DNA from: Parasutterella muris
Lineage (GTDB): Bacteria > Pseudomonadota > Gammaproteobacteria > Burkholderiales > Burkholderiaceae_F
Assembly (NCBI RefSeq): GCF_009767915.1
Contig: NZ_WSRP01000004.1
Coordinates: forward strand, 1-64,000
DNA length: 64,000 nt
Direction: 5' to 3'
Positions within the stretch are counted from its first letter, which is position 1, and each line of letters starts with the position of its first letter. This document shows, piece by piece, positions 55,701 through 64,000 of the stretch. The notes beneath the pieces were generated by a model. It was not told the DNA's origin, ran no database searches, and saw only the letters and a program-made list of their open reading frames with translations. Both the position numbers and the translations under genes were made by a program.

Positions 55701-56216
55701 TCTCTGAATTTCCAGATAGAACTGACCCGGAAAACGAGCAGCAAGCTGCGCGCACTCCTCTTTGGCCGCTTCAAAGCTTCCGTTGAGGATCGATTTACCG
55801 ACTGAGCCGGTATTAAAACCGGAGAGAACAATCAGTCCCTTGGCCATGTCCTCAGTGATCCAATCAAGGTCGATCTCGCCTCTGTCCTTATGCTGATTCT
55901 TCAGCCATGCGCGGGAGAGCAGCTCACAAAGCGCATGGTAGCCGTCCTGGTTTTTACACAGGAAAAGCAGACGATGGGGATCGTCCCGATTGTAGTGATT
56001 GGTGATCCAGCAGTCGGCGCCGAGGATCGGTTTAATTCCCGCACCGGAAGCCGCCTTGTAGAAAATCACGTCTCCGAACATTGCCGAGAGGTCCGTAATC
56101 GCAAGCGCCTTCATACCGGAGGCGATCGCTTTATGCACAATCTTTTTCGGTTTGATCAGACCGTCTTTGATCGAAAATTCGGTGTGCATGCGAAGGTGGA
56201 CAAAATCTTGACTCAT
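52767..56216 (-). CDS. dnaE: DNA polymerase III alpha subunit DnaE
   Basis: The replicative polymerase. I start it at ATG 56216 ([16 protein letters not shown], 1149 residues), the typical N-terminus. The frame is open 28 codons upstream without homology. Domains in order are a PHP domain ([19 protein letters not shown]), the polymerase core with [24 protein letters not shown] and [19 protein letters not shown] (catalytic Asp residues), helix-hairpin-helix ([12 protein letters not shown]) and an OB domain. Its place between ftsH and rlmE is unusual. Confidence 0.97.
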   Translation of the reverse strand: [1149 protein letters not shown]

Positions 56217-56369
56217 ATCGTTCGGTTCCGGAGAAAAGGAAGGCTGGAATTTGGAAAATTCTAAAGGATCAATCTTAACGAAATGAGGACAGAATCGCAT
56301 GGTTACAAACCAAACGATTGTCCTCTGAAAAGCCGAGCTGCATGAAACCAGGCCTTTGATGCGGTATAT

Positions 56370-56411
56370 AAAAATATATTCCCGCCTCGATTGTTCGTCA
56401 GGAGCGGGAAT
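56370..56411 (-). terminator. Terminator of rlmE
   Basis: ATTCCCGC (56378-56385) and GCGGGAAT (56404-56411) pair. On the minus strand the stem is followed by ATATTTTTATA. It lies 25 bp after the rlmE stop. Confidence 0.7.
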
Positions 56412-56436
56412 TTAAAAAGAACGTTTTCAAACCGCG

Positions 56437-57081
56437 TTATTTCAGGTTCTTCGCTACTACATAAACTTCCGCCGAAGAACTTCTCGAGGCTTCCGGTTTA
56501 CGCACGGAGACTTTCTTAAAGGTCTTTTTGCAGGCCTCGATATACTGCGAGTAGCCGCTGCCCTGGAACACCTTGCAGACAAAGAAGCCGTTAGGCTTCA
56601 GATTCTCTTTGGCAAAGTCAAGCGCAAGCTCGTTCAAAAGCAGGCAGCGCGCAGCGTCGGCGGCGGCTACGCCGGAGAGATTCGGCGCCATATCCGAAAG
56701 CACCACGTCGACTTTTTCACCTTCAAGCAGTTCTGTGAGCTGATCCGCAACTTCCTGCTCTCTGAAGTCACCCTGCAGAAAATGCACGTCTTCGATCGGA
56801 TCCATCGGCAGAATGTCCATTGCGATGACTTTTCCGTCGAGCCTGCCTTCTTTATCCGTCAGGCGCTCCTTCACAATCTGGGTCCATGAACCCGGCGCGG
56901 CGCCCAAATCAACGACAGACATTCCGGGTTTAATGATTTTGTCTTTATCATCGATCTCCATGAGCTTGTAAACCGAACGGGCTCTGTAGCCCTCCTGAAC
57001 GCTGCGTTTTACAAACGGATCCGTGAGATGTCTTTTTATCCACGCTGGATTTGAGCGTAATTTCTTTTCTGAGACCGGCAT
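56437..57081 (-). CDS. rlmE: 23S rRNA 2'-O-ribose methyltransferase RlmE (FtsJ)
   Basis: The 214-residue enzyme methylates U2552 of 23S rRNA. Features are GYRARSVYKLMEID, the SAM-binding SVVDLGAAPGSWTQIV, VLSDMAPNLSG and the later FVCKVFQGSGYSQYI; the catalytic Lys-Asp-Lys-Glu set is distributed among these. Divergent from yhbY, 42 bp apart, as in many proteobacteria. Confidence 0.95.
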   Translation of the reverse strand: MPVSEKKLRSNPAWIKRHLTDPFVKRSVQEGYRARSVYKLMEIDDKDKIIKPGMSVVDLGAAPGSWTQIVKERLTDKEGRLDGKVIAMDILPMDPIEDVHFLQGDFREQEVADQLTELLEGEKVDVVLSDMAPNLSGVAAADAARCLLLNELALDFAKENLKPNGFFVCKVFQGSGYSQYIEACKKTFKKVSVRKPEASRSSSAEVYVVAKNLK

Positions 57082-57123
57082 AAGGTTAAACTCTTACAAA
57101 ATTTATAAGGAGATTCATCAATC

Positions 57124-57654
57124 ATGACACAATTAAAACTCTCAAGGGACGAGCGCATCGCACTTCGAGCCCAGGCGCATCACCTTGACCCGGTCGTCCT
57201 TCTCGGCTCCAACGGCCTGACAGACGCTGTCATTAAAGAAGTCGACCGCGAACTGAATGTTCACGGCCTCATCAAAGTTCGTGTTCCGAGCGACGACCGC
57301 GAAGAACGCGTCGCGATCTATGAAGAACTCGCGGAAAAACTCGGCGCCGCCAAAATCCAGCTGATCGGTAAGCTCTTTGTTCTTTATCGCCCGATTCCTG
57401 AAAAGGAGGAAGAAGACGAAGAGAAACCCGCTCCGATGGACCGTGTGCGCAAGACCGGCGCAAAAGCGCGCAACAATCGCAAACGTCTAACGGAAAAGAT
57501 CAACAGCAAGAAGAGCGGCGCAAAGAACGCGCCCTGGGCCAAGACCCTTAAAAAGGGAAAGACCCCGAAGGGTCAGGTCAAAGCGGTCGGAGCCAAGGGC
57601 AAAGCGCTCGGCTCCCACATGAAAAACAAAGGCGTCCTCAAAGAAGAAGAGTAA
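57124..57654 (+). CDS. yhbY: CRM-domain RNA-binding protein YhbY with long basic tail
   Basis: The 176-residue protein has the YhbY CRM domain (about 1-95) with LRAQAHHLDPVVLLGSNGLTDAVIKEVDRELNVHGLIKVRV and LIGKLFVLYRP. It binds pre-50S ribosomal particles. The remaining 80 residues are Lys/Arg/Gly-rich (for example KKGKTPKGQVKAVGAKGKALG), making it nearly twice the length of the E. coli protein. The tail should bind RNA non-specifically. Confidence 0.9.
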   Translation: MTQLKLSRDERIALRAQAHHLDPVVLLGSNGLTDAVIKEVDRELNVHGLIKVRVPSDDREERVAIYEELAEKLGAAKIQLIGKLFVLYRPIPEKEEEDEEKPAPMDRVRKTGAKARNNRKRLTEKINSKKSGAKNAPWAKTLKKGKTPKGQVKAVGAKGKALGSHMKNKGVLKEEE

Positions 57655-57671
57655 ACGCCCTAGCTCTCGCT

Positions 57672-58145
57672 TTAAATAAATTCAACGGCGATGATTTCGT
57701 ACTCGCTCACGCCCTTCGGGGCCTGAACCTCTACGACATCGCCTTCATTTTTGCCGATCAGCGCACGCGCGATCGGGCTGGCGATGGAAATACGGCCAGC
57801 TTTCGTGTCGCTTTCGTCGGCACCAACGATCTGAAAGCGCTGACGGTCTCCTGTTTCCACATCCTCAATCGTCACAGTCGCGCTGAACACAACACGACCG
57901 TTGTTGGGCAGCGTCGTCGGATCAATCACCTGGAACTGCGAAATCTTGCTTTCGAGCTCCATGATTCGGCCTTCAATAAAGGCCTGAGATTCTCTGGCGG
58001 CATCGTATTCCGCATTTTCAGAGAGGTCCCCTTTTTCACGAGCTTCGGCAATCGCCTGAACAACAGCAGGACGATCCTGCGTCTTCAAACGATGAAGCTC
58101 ATCTTTAAGCATTTTTGCCCCGCGGGCAGTAATTGGAATAGCCAT
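57672..58145 (-). CDS. greA: Transcription elongation factor GreA
   Basis: The 157-residue protein has the normal GreA length and the tip motif AIAEAREKGDLSENAEYDAARESQAFIEGRI with the catalytic acidic pair. It ends in the standard EVQAPKGVSEYEIIAVEFI. The ATG is preceded by GTAGAAG and a hairpin with a long U-tract, described separately. Confidence 0.95.
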   Translation of the reverse strand: MAIPITARGAKMLKDELHRLKTQDRPAVVQAIAEAREKGDLSENAEYDAARESQAFIEGRIMELESKISQFQVIDPTTLPNNGRVVFSATVTIEDVETGDRQRFQIVGADESDTKAGRISIASPIARALIGKNEGDVVEVQAPKGVSEYEIIAVEFI

Positions 58146-58152
58146 CTTCTAC

Positions 58153-58186
58153 AAAAAAAATCTAGGGCGGTCAAAACTAACCGCCC
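58153..58186 (-). terminator. Terminator or attenuator hairpin directly before greA
   Basis: GGGCGGT (58165-58171) and ACCGCCC (58180-58186) pair around eight bases. On the minus strand the stem is followed by TAGA and eight T residues ending seven bases before the greA ATG. It can end argF transcription, but any greA transcript starting upstream must also pass through it. Confidence 0.8.
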
Positions 58187-58283
58187 AAATACATTTAAGG
58201 ATGCATAATGATAGCGCAACCGCTCCCTTCCCGCCGCTTCTTTGAAACCAAAAAGCGCTGTAAGAAAGCGGTCTTCTATCTGC

Positions 58284-59288
58284 TTACGCTAAAGAGGAGA
58301 CGATAACCGCCTTGATCGTGTGCAGGCGGTTGCCGGCCTGATGGAACACGATGGAAGCGGGCGATTCAAACACCTCTTCCGTCACTTCAACACCGTTGGC
58401 AAGTTCCGGATGAGCCGCGATCACCGCTTCTCCGACCTTGGTCTCTGTGTTGTGATAAGCAGGCAGACAGTGCATGAATTTCACATCCGGATTGCCGGTC
58501 GCGTCCATCATGGCTTTGTTAACCTGATACGGCAGCAGCGCTTTGATGCGTTCATCCCAGACTTCTTTGGGTTCGCCCATGGAAACCCAGATGTCGGTAT
58601 GAATGAAGTCAACACCCTTAACGGCCGCCTTCACGTCTTCCGTGATCAGCAGACGAGCACCGGAGTGCTTGGCAAATTCTTCACACATATCGATGAGTTC
58701 CTGGCTCGGCCAGTATTCTTTCGGTGCGGCGATACGAACATCCATACCCATCTTCGCGCCGACGAGCAGTAAAGAATTGCCGGTATTGAAGCGAGCGTCG
58801 CCGACATAAGCGTAAGAGATGTCTTTCCAGCGCTTGCCACAGCTTTCTTTCATCGTGAGCAGATCGCACAGCATCTGTGTCGGATGCCATTCGTCTGTCA
58901 GACCGTTAAAGACCGGAACGCCTGCGTATTCGTGCAGTTCTTCCACAGTTTCCTGTTTGTAGCCGCGGAATTCGATCGCGTCGTACATAGATCCGAGTAC
59001 GCGGGCTGTATCCTTAATGCTTTCCTTGTGGCCGATCTGCGAGCTCTGCGGATCAAAGAAAGTGGTGTTGGCGCCCTGATCATAGGCAGCGACTTCAAAA
59101 GCGCTGCGGGTACGAGTGGAGGTCTTTTCGAAGATCAGAGCGATGCTCTTTCCCTGCAGATGCTGTACTTCAGTACCGGTCTGTTTTGCCTTTTTAAGAT
59201 TTTCAGCAAGACTGACGAGATAATCGATTTCTTCAGCTGTGTGATTGACAAGGCTCAGAAGTGAGCGATTTTTAAGATTAAAAGGCAT
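58284..59288 (-). CDS. argF: Ornithine carbamoyltransferase
   Basis: The 334-residue enzyme joins carbamoyl phosphate and ornithine to give citrulline. The carbamoyl-phosphate site FEKTSTRTR (53-61) and the ornithine/catalytic [10 protein letters not shown] are clear, with [12 protein letters not shown]. Sequence resembles both anabolic ArgI and catabolic ArcB of proteobacteria. The adjacent carbamoyl-phosphate synthase genes and the absence of arcA or arcC favour the biosynthetic role. Confidence 0.92.
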   Translation of the reverse strand: MPFNLKNRSLLSLVNHTAEEIDYLVSLAENLKKAKQTGTEVQHLQGKSIALIFEKTSTRTRSAFEVAAYDQGANTTFFDPQSSQIGHKESIKDTARVLGSMYDAIEFRGYKQETVEELHEYAGVPVFNGLTDEWHPTQMLCDLLTMKESCGKRWKDISYAYVGDARFNTGNSLLLVGAKMGMDVRIAAPKEYWPSQELIDMCEEFAKHSGARLLITEDVKAAVKGVDFIHTDIWVSMGEPKEVWDERIKALLPYQVNKAMMDATGNPDVKFMHCLPAYHNTETKVGEAVIAAHPELANGVEVTEEVFESPASIVFHQAGNRLHTIKAVIVSSLA

Positions 59289-59312
59289 TTTGCTTTTCCT
59301 TTACTTCATAGA

Positions 59313-59328
59313 GCGCCCTTGCGGGCGC
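59313..59328 (-). other. Short GC hairpin between carB and argF
   Basis: GCGCCC (59313-59318) and GGGCGC (59323-59328) around TTGC. No T-run on the minus strand. It lies between the carB stop and the argF Shine-Dalgarno (AAAGGAAAAG) and is more likely an intercistronic element than a strong terminator. Confidence 0.4.
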
Positions 59329-59338
59329 GTTTCAATAA

Positions 59339-62300
59339 TTAACTGTGTTTAGCGTGCAGTTCCTGCTGGGCGTACACCTCGGTGTCGTCCATATGCTGAA
59401 TGCCTTCTATGACCGCCAGCGCGTTTGCCATCGCCGTATAGAAAGTCACATGGTTGGCAAGGCTCGCGATACGGATTGCGGAGGCGTCGGCAATTTCCGA
59501 GCGGTTTTCGGCGGCAACAGCAATCACAAGATTGATATTGCCGTTCTTCAGTTCGTCTACCACGTTGGGACGACCCTCGGAAACCTTGTTGACGACTTCA
59601 CACTTAAAGCCCGCTTCGCGGATCACTTTTGCGGTGCCACGTGTCGCGACAAGCTGGTAACCCGCATCGACGAACTGCTTGGCAAGCTGCGGCAGTCTCG
59701 GCTTGTCTTCATCCTTAACGGAAATAAAGACGCGGCCTTCTCTCGGAATCGCGGAGTCCGCGCCGATCTGGCTCTTAAAGAGCGCTTCGCCGAAGCTTCT
59801 GCCGACACCCATGACTTCACCTGTTGAACGCATTTCAGGTCCGAGGACCGGATCGACGCCCAAGAACTTGGCAAACGGGAAGACGGCTTCCTTAACGCTG
59901 TAGTGATCCAGATCCACTTCAACGGGCTGGCCCTGCTCTTCAAGACTTCTTCCTGCCATGCAGCGGGCCGCAATCTTAGCGAGCTGCTGACCGGTGGACT
60001 TGGAGACAAACGGAACGGTTCTCGAGGCTCTCGGGTTCACTTCCAGCACGAAGATTTCCGGATGATCCGTAAAGGCGTGCTGAATCGCAAACTGAACGTT
60101 CATCAGGCCGACCACGCCGAGCGCTTTGGCCATCAGGCGAGTCTGACGCTTGACCTCTTCCACAATCTGCGGATCAAGAGAATACGGAGGAATGGAGCAG
60201 GCGGAGTCGCCCGAATGGACGCCTGCCTGTTCAATGTGCTGCATCACGCCGCCGATACGAACTTCTTTGCCGTCGGAAACCGCGTCCACGTCCATTTCAA
60301 CCGCATCATCAAGGAATCGATCGAGCAGAACCGGAGAGTCAAACGTTACTTTGATCGCTTCACGCATATAGCGCTCAAGCTCGCCTCTTTCATGCACGAT
60401 ATCCATCGCGCGGCCGCCAAGCACGTAGCTCGGACGGACCACTAACGGGTAGCCGATTTCTTCGGCTTTGCGAATCGCTTCCTCTTCGGTATGAGCGGTA
60501 CGGTTGGGCGGCTGGTGCAGACCGAGATCCTGAAGCAGATGCTGGAATCTTTCACGGTCTTCTGCCGCATCAATGGAGTCCGGTGTTGTACCGATAATCG
60601 GCACGCCGTTGGCTTCGAGCGCGCGGGCAAGTTTCAGCGGAGTCTGGCCGCCGTACTGAACAATCACGCCTTCTGGTTTTTCCACATCGATGATTTCAAG
60701 TACATCTTCCAGCGTCACCGGCTCGAAATAGAGACGATCACTGGTGTCATAGTCCGTGGAAACGGTTTCCGGGTTGCAGTTCACCATGATGGTTTCGAAA
60801 CCGTCTTCGCGCAGCGCCATGGAAGCATGCACGCAGCAGTAGTCAAATTCAATACCCTGACCGATGCGATTGGGGCCGCCGCCAAGCACAACGATCTTTC
60901 TGCGGTCGGTCGGATTCGCTTCGCTCTCCTCTTCATAGGTGGAGTACATGTAAGCGGTATCCGTGGGGAATTCTCCCGCGCAGGTGTCCACGCGCTTATA
61001 AACCGGACGAACTCCGAGTTTATGACGCAGTGTGCGTACGCCGTCTTCCGTCACGCGGAGCAGTTTTGCCAGACGTCTGTCGGAGAAACCTTTCTTCTTC
61101 AGATAAACAAGCTCTTCCTTGGTCAGTTCGGCAAATTCCATCTCCTTGAGGCGTCCTTCGATATCCACAAGTTCCTTGATCTGAACCAGGAACCACGGAT
61201 CGATTTTTGTGACGCGATGGGCCTCTTTAACGGAGTAACCCAAACGGAAGGCATCCGCCAGGTACCAGAGACGGTCAGGACCGGGCTCACTGATTTCGTG
61301 ATGAATCTGAGCCTTGTCCGTGCTGATCTCATTGAGACCGTCTTTACCGGTTTCAAGGCCGCGCAGCGCTTTCTGAAGGGCTTCCTGGAACGTTCTGCCG
61401 ATCGCCATGACTTCGCCGACGGATTTCATCTGAGTCGTCAGACGCTTATCGGCTTTGGGGAATTTTTCAAAAGCAAAACGCGGAGCTTTAACAACCACGT
61501 AATCGATGGTCGGTTCAAATGAGGCCGGTGTCGCGCCGCCCGTGATTTCATTTCTCAATTCGTCAAGTGTATAGCCCACCGCAAGTTTCGCGGCGATCTT
61601 AGCGATCGGGAACCCGGTCGCTTTGGAGGCTAAAGCTGAAGAGCGGGACACGCGAGGATTCATCTCGATAACGACCAAACGGCCGTCCTTCGGGTTGACC
61701 GCAAACTGCACATTGGATCCGCCCGTATCAACACCGATCTCGCGCAAAATCGCGATCGAGGCGTCACGCATGACCTGATACTCTTTATCGGTCAGAGTCT
61801 GAGCCGGCGCCACGGTAATCGAATCACCGGTATGAACACCCATCGGATCCAGGTTTTCGATCGAGCAGACGATAATGCAGTTGTCTTTGCTGTCACGAAC
61901 CACCTCCATCTCGTACTCTTTCCAGCCGAGCAGCGATTCTTCAATCAGCAGCTCATGCGTCGGAGAAAGTTCAAGACCTCGTGTGCAGATCTGGATAAAT
62001 TCTTCCATGTTGTAGGCGATACCGCCGCCGGTTCCGCCGAGCGTGAAGCTCGGACGAATAATCGCGGGAAATCCGATCTTGACCTGCACTTTAAGAGCGT
62101 CGTCCAGCGAGTAAGCGATGCCGGATCGGGCGCTCGAAAGGCCGATCTTGTCCATCGCTTCCTTAAATTTCAGACGGTCTTCGGCCTTTTCTATCGCGGC
62201 GGGAGAAGCGCCGATTAGTTCGATTCCGTATTTTTCGAGTACCCCGTGCTTGGCAAGATCCATCGCGCAGTTCAGCGCGGTCTGGCCGCCCATGGTCGGC

Positions 62301-62560
62301 AGAATCGCATCAGGGCGTTCCTTAGCGATAATGCGTTCCACCACCTCGCGGGTAATCGGCTCAATATATGTCACATCGGCTGTCTGGGGGTCCGTCATAA
62401 TCGTCGCGGGGTTGCTGTTGACGAGAATGACCTTATAGCCTTCCTCGCGAAGAGCCTTACAGGCCTGCGCGCCGGAATAGTCGAATTCGCAGGCCTGGCC
62501 GATGACAATAGGACCCGCTCCGATAATAAGAACGGATTTAATATCAGTGCGCTTAGGCAT
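59339..62560 (-). CDS. carB: Carbamoyl-phosphate synthase large subunit
   Basis: I start the protein at ATG 62560 ([21 protein letters not shown]), 1073 residues, the same length as in E. coli, with AAGGAAAAAG before it. Two homologous ATP-grasp halves are visible, each with a GxGP..IGQ loop ([20 protein letters not shown] and [20 protein letters not shown]). The C-terminal MGS-type allosteric domain follows ([17 protein letters not shown]). It makes carbamoyl phosphate for pyrimidine and arginine synthesis. The start overlaps the end of gmhA. Confidence 0.97.
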   Translation of the reverse strand: MPKRTDIKSVLIIGAGPIVIGQACEFDYSGAQACKALREEGYKVILVNSNPATIMTDPQTADVTYIEPITREVVERIIAKERPDAILPTMGGQTALNCAMDLAKHGVLEKYGIELIGASPAAIEKAEDRLKFKEAMDKIGLSSARSGIAYSLDDALKVQVKIGFPAIIRPSFTLGGTGGGIAYNMEEFIQICTRGLELSPTHELLIEESLLGWKEYEMEVVRDSKDNCIIVCSIENLDPMGVHTGDSITVAPAQTLTDKEYQVMRDASIAILREIGVDTGGSNVQFAVNPKDGRLVVIEMNPRVSRSSALASKATGFPIAKIAAKLAVGYTLDELRNEITGGATPASFEPTIDYVVVKAPRFAFEKFPKADKRLTTQMKSVGEVMAIGRTFQEALQKALRGLETGKDGLNEISTDKAQIHHEISEPGPDRLWYLADAFRLGYSVKEAHRVTKIDPWFLVQIKELVDIEGRLKEMEFAELTKEELVYLKKKGFSDRRLAKLLRVTEDGVRTLRHKLGVRPVYKRVDTCAGEFPTDTAYMYSTYEEESEANPTDRRKIVVLGGGPNRIGQGIEFDYCCVHASMALREDGFETIMVNCNPETVSTDYDTSDRLYFEPVTLEDVLEIIDVEKPEGVIVQYGGQTPLKLARALEANGVPIIGTTPDSIDAAEDRERFQHLLQDLGLHQPPNRTAHTEEEAIRKAEEIGYPLVVRPSYVLGGRAMDIVHERGELERYMREAIKVTFDSPVLLDRFLDDAVEMDVDAVSDGKEVRIGGVMQHIEQAGVHSGDSACSIPPYSLDPQIVEEVKRQTRLMAKALGVVGLMNVQFAIQHAFTDHPEIFVLEVNPRASRTVPFVSKSTGQQLAKIAARCMAGRSLEEQGQPVEVDLDHYSVKEAVFPFAKFLGVDPVLGPEMRSTGEVMGVGRSFGEALFKSQIGADSAIPREGRVFISVKDEDKPRLPQLAKQFVDAGYQLVATRGTAKVIREAGFKCEVVNKVSEGRPNVVDELKNGNINLVIAVAAENRSEIADASAIRIASLANHVTFYTAMANALAVIEGIQHMDDTEVYAQQELHAKHS

Positions 62561-63167
62561 TTTCTTTTTCCTTAGATTCGGTTGATTCTGCAAGTCCGGC
62601 TTCAATGAGCTCGATCATGATGTGAATGAGCTTGATATGCAGCTCCTGCACACGATCGGCAAAGCGCCCGGCAGGCGTCACGATCGCCACATCCGCGAGT
62701 TCGCATATCGGGGTGCCGCTTTTTCCGGTGAGCGCGACCACACGCACACCGCGCGCCTTTGCAGCCTGAGCGGCTTTAACCACGTTTTTGCTTGTGCCGC
62801 TCGTTGTGATCGCAAGAAGAACATCGCCTTCTTTTCCTACCGCCTCAAGAAAGCGGGAGAACACATATTCGTATCCAAAATCATTGGCCACGCAGGACAT
62901 ATGTGAAGGATCGGCAAGCGACATCGCGGCGATCGCGGGCCGATCCTGGCGGAATCTGCCCGAAAGTTCCTCGGCAAAGTGCATTGCGTCGCAGAGCGAG
63001 CCGCCGTTGCCGCAGGACATGACTTTGCCGCCGTTTTTAAGCGAGGCGATCATCAGGTTCGCAGCCTGAGCGACGCGCTCGAGCGCTTCTTCGTTGGCAA
63101 TCAGGTTATTGAGACCGGAGCGCGCTTCTTCAAGCGCAGCTTTTACTTGCTGAATTTGATCTTTCAT
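62553..63167 (-). CDS. gmhA: Sedoheptulose-7-phosphate isomerase GmhA
   Basis: The 204-residue SIS-domain enzyme makes D-glycero-D-manno-heptose 7-phosphate for the LPS inner core. Motifs are [59 protein letters not shown] and [16 protein letters not shown], close to E. coli GmhA. DiaA is a related alternative, but the [11 protein letters not shown] stretch favours GmhA. It lies between carA and carB, overlapping both by a few bases. Confidence 0.88.
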   Translation of the reverse strand: MKDQIQQVKAALEEARSGLNNLIANEEALERVAQAANLMIASLKNGGKVMSCGNGGSLCDAMHFAEELSGRFRQDRPAIAAMSLADPSHMSCVANDFGYEYVFSRFLEAVGKEGDVLLAITTSGTSKNVVKAAQAAKARGVRVVALTGKSGTPICELADVAIVTPAGRFADRVQELHIKLIHIMIELIEAGLAESTESKEKENA

Positions 63168-64000
63168 AGACTTTTCTTAGCTTCCTGAATCTTGTCGAGG
63201 AAGTGGTTGAAGAGATCCTGAATATCGTGCGGTCCGGGGCTCGCTTCCGGGTGTCCCTGGAAGCAGAAAACCGGCGCGTCTGTCAGCTCGAAGCCCTGCA
63301 GAGAGCCGTCAAAAAGTGAGCGGTGCGTCACTTTCACGTTCTCGGGCAGTGTATCGGCGTCCACCATGAAGCCGTGGTTCTGGCTGGTGATATAGACACG
63401 CTTGGTTTCGAGATCAACGACCGGATGGTTCGCGCCGTGGTGACCGAACTTCATCTTGAGTGTTCGGCCGCCGCAGGCAAGACCCAGGATCTGGTGCCCG
63501 AGGCAGATGCCAAAGAGCGGAATGCGCGCGGCAATCGCTTTCTGAGCCACTTCAATCGCAAAATCGCACGGTTCGGGGTCTCCCGGACCGTTTGAAAGGA
63601 AAATACCGTCAGGATTGACTTCCATCGCTTCTTCAAATGTTGTCTTAGCCGGCACGACGACCACATGGACACCGCGATCGGCTAAAAGACGAAGGATGTT
63701 TTCCTTGATACCGAAATCCCATGCCACTACGGTGTAGGGATATTCCTCGGGCTGGAAGGAGCCGGGGCGGCCGTAGCCGTTATCCATGCGCCATGTTCCT
63801 TCGCCCCATTCGTAGCGGTAGGTGGTGCTGACCTGACTGGCGAGTTCCTGACCAACCATACGCGGCGCCTCAGCTGCCGCTTTGGCAGCCTCCGCGATCT
63901 GCGCTTCGGTGAGTTTGCCGCAAGCCGCAGCGACAATGCATCCGGGCTGAGCGCCCTTCGTTCTGAGAATTCGCGTCAGGCGTCTTGTGTCGACTTCGGC
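63164..64000 (-). CDS. carA: Carbamoyl-phosphate synthase small subunit, 3' part
   Basis: The C-terminal 278 residues are visible, and the 5' end lies beyond the window. The frame is open to base 64000, and its first visible residues (AEVDTRRLTRILR) match the N-terminal domain end of CarA. The glutamine amidotransferase domain has the nucleophile FGICLGHQ, GGRTLKMKFGHHGANHPV, ITSQNHGF and the catalytic FQGHPEASPGP. It supplies ammonia from glutamine to CarB. The stop overlaps the gmhA start as ATGA. Confidence 0.96.
   Translation of the reverse strand, partial: AEVDTRRLTRILRTKGAQPGCIVAAACGKLTEAQIAEAAKAAAEAPRMVGQELASQVSTTYRYEWGEGTWRMDNGYGRPGSFQPEEYPYTVVAWDFGIKENILRLLADRGVHVVVVPAKTTFEEAMEVNPDGIFLSNGPGDPEPCDFAIEVAQKAIAARIPLFGICLGHQILGLACGGRTLKMKFGHHGANHPVVDLETKRVYITSQNHGFMVDADTLPENVKVTHRSLFDGSLQGFELTDAPVFCFQGHPEASPGPHDIQDLFNHFLDKIQEAKKSL

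Overview
This window looks like chromosome from a betaproteobacterium of the order Burkholderiales, most probably a gut Sutterellaceae (Parasutterella or Sutterella type). The reasons are the protein character throughout, the queA-tgt-yajC-secD-secF and carA/carB-argF-greA-yhbY-rlmE blocks, a complete System I cytochrome c maturation operon, and a Ralstonia-style membrane-bound hydrogenase locus. This placement is inference from gene content, not a database result. I see no rRNA, tRNA, CRISPR array, insertion sequence or prophage.

Layout. 1-2280 (minus strand) is an AT-richer stretch with three translationally close genes that I do not recognise: a four-helix membrane protein with coiled coils, a membrane-anchored von Willebrand A-like protein, and a cut-off third gene. 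2.6-8.4 kb (plus) holds housekeeping and envelope genes: a TPR lipoprotein-like protein, two cyclophilins, LpxH, TatD, an ankyrin protein and a U32 RlhA-like protein. 8.4-11.0 kb (minus) encodes an octaheme nitrite reductase and a CcmI/NrfG-like partner. 11.4-12.3 kb is a secreted parvulin. 12.8-18.7 kb (plus) is an unusual run: an 11-helix membrane protein of unknown family, a Tat-exported metallo-beta-lactamase-fold protein, a COG0523 GTPase with an unfamiliar N-terminal half, then ExbB, ExbD and a short TonB. 19.3-26.5 kb (minus) is ccmABCDEFGHI.

26.8-41.4 kb (plus) is a complete oxygen-tolerant [NiFe] hydrogenase locus in the order of Ralstonia eutropha hoxKGZ-MLOQRTV-hypABFCDE. An XRE regulator gene is inserted after the cytochrome b gene, and hypB is split by an in-frame stop followed by a strong hairpin. 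An orphan LuxR-type response regulator follows. 42.3-43.7 kb holds a cyclase and two small genes. 43.75-44.26 kb has no gene but carries a plausible promoter and a structured transcript candidate. 44.2-64 kb (mostly minus) is housekeeping: secF, secD, yajC, tgt, queA, greB, ftsH, dnaE, rlmE, yhbY (plus), greA, argF, carB, gmhA and the 3' part of carA.

How it fits together. The Ccm operon supplies covalent heme to the octaheme nitrite reductase. The hydrogenase feeds electrons from H2 into the quinone pool through its cytochrome b, and nitrite reduction to ammonia is a natural sink. The lifestyle implied is anaerobic or microaerobic respiration on H2 with protection against transient O2. A recurring style here is dense packing: ATGA or TAATG stop/start overlaps, and hairpins placed directly against the next start codon (positions 6544, 9338, 15415, 30467, 35891, 58165).
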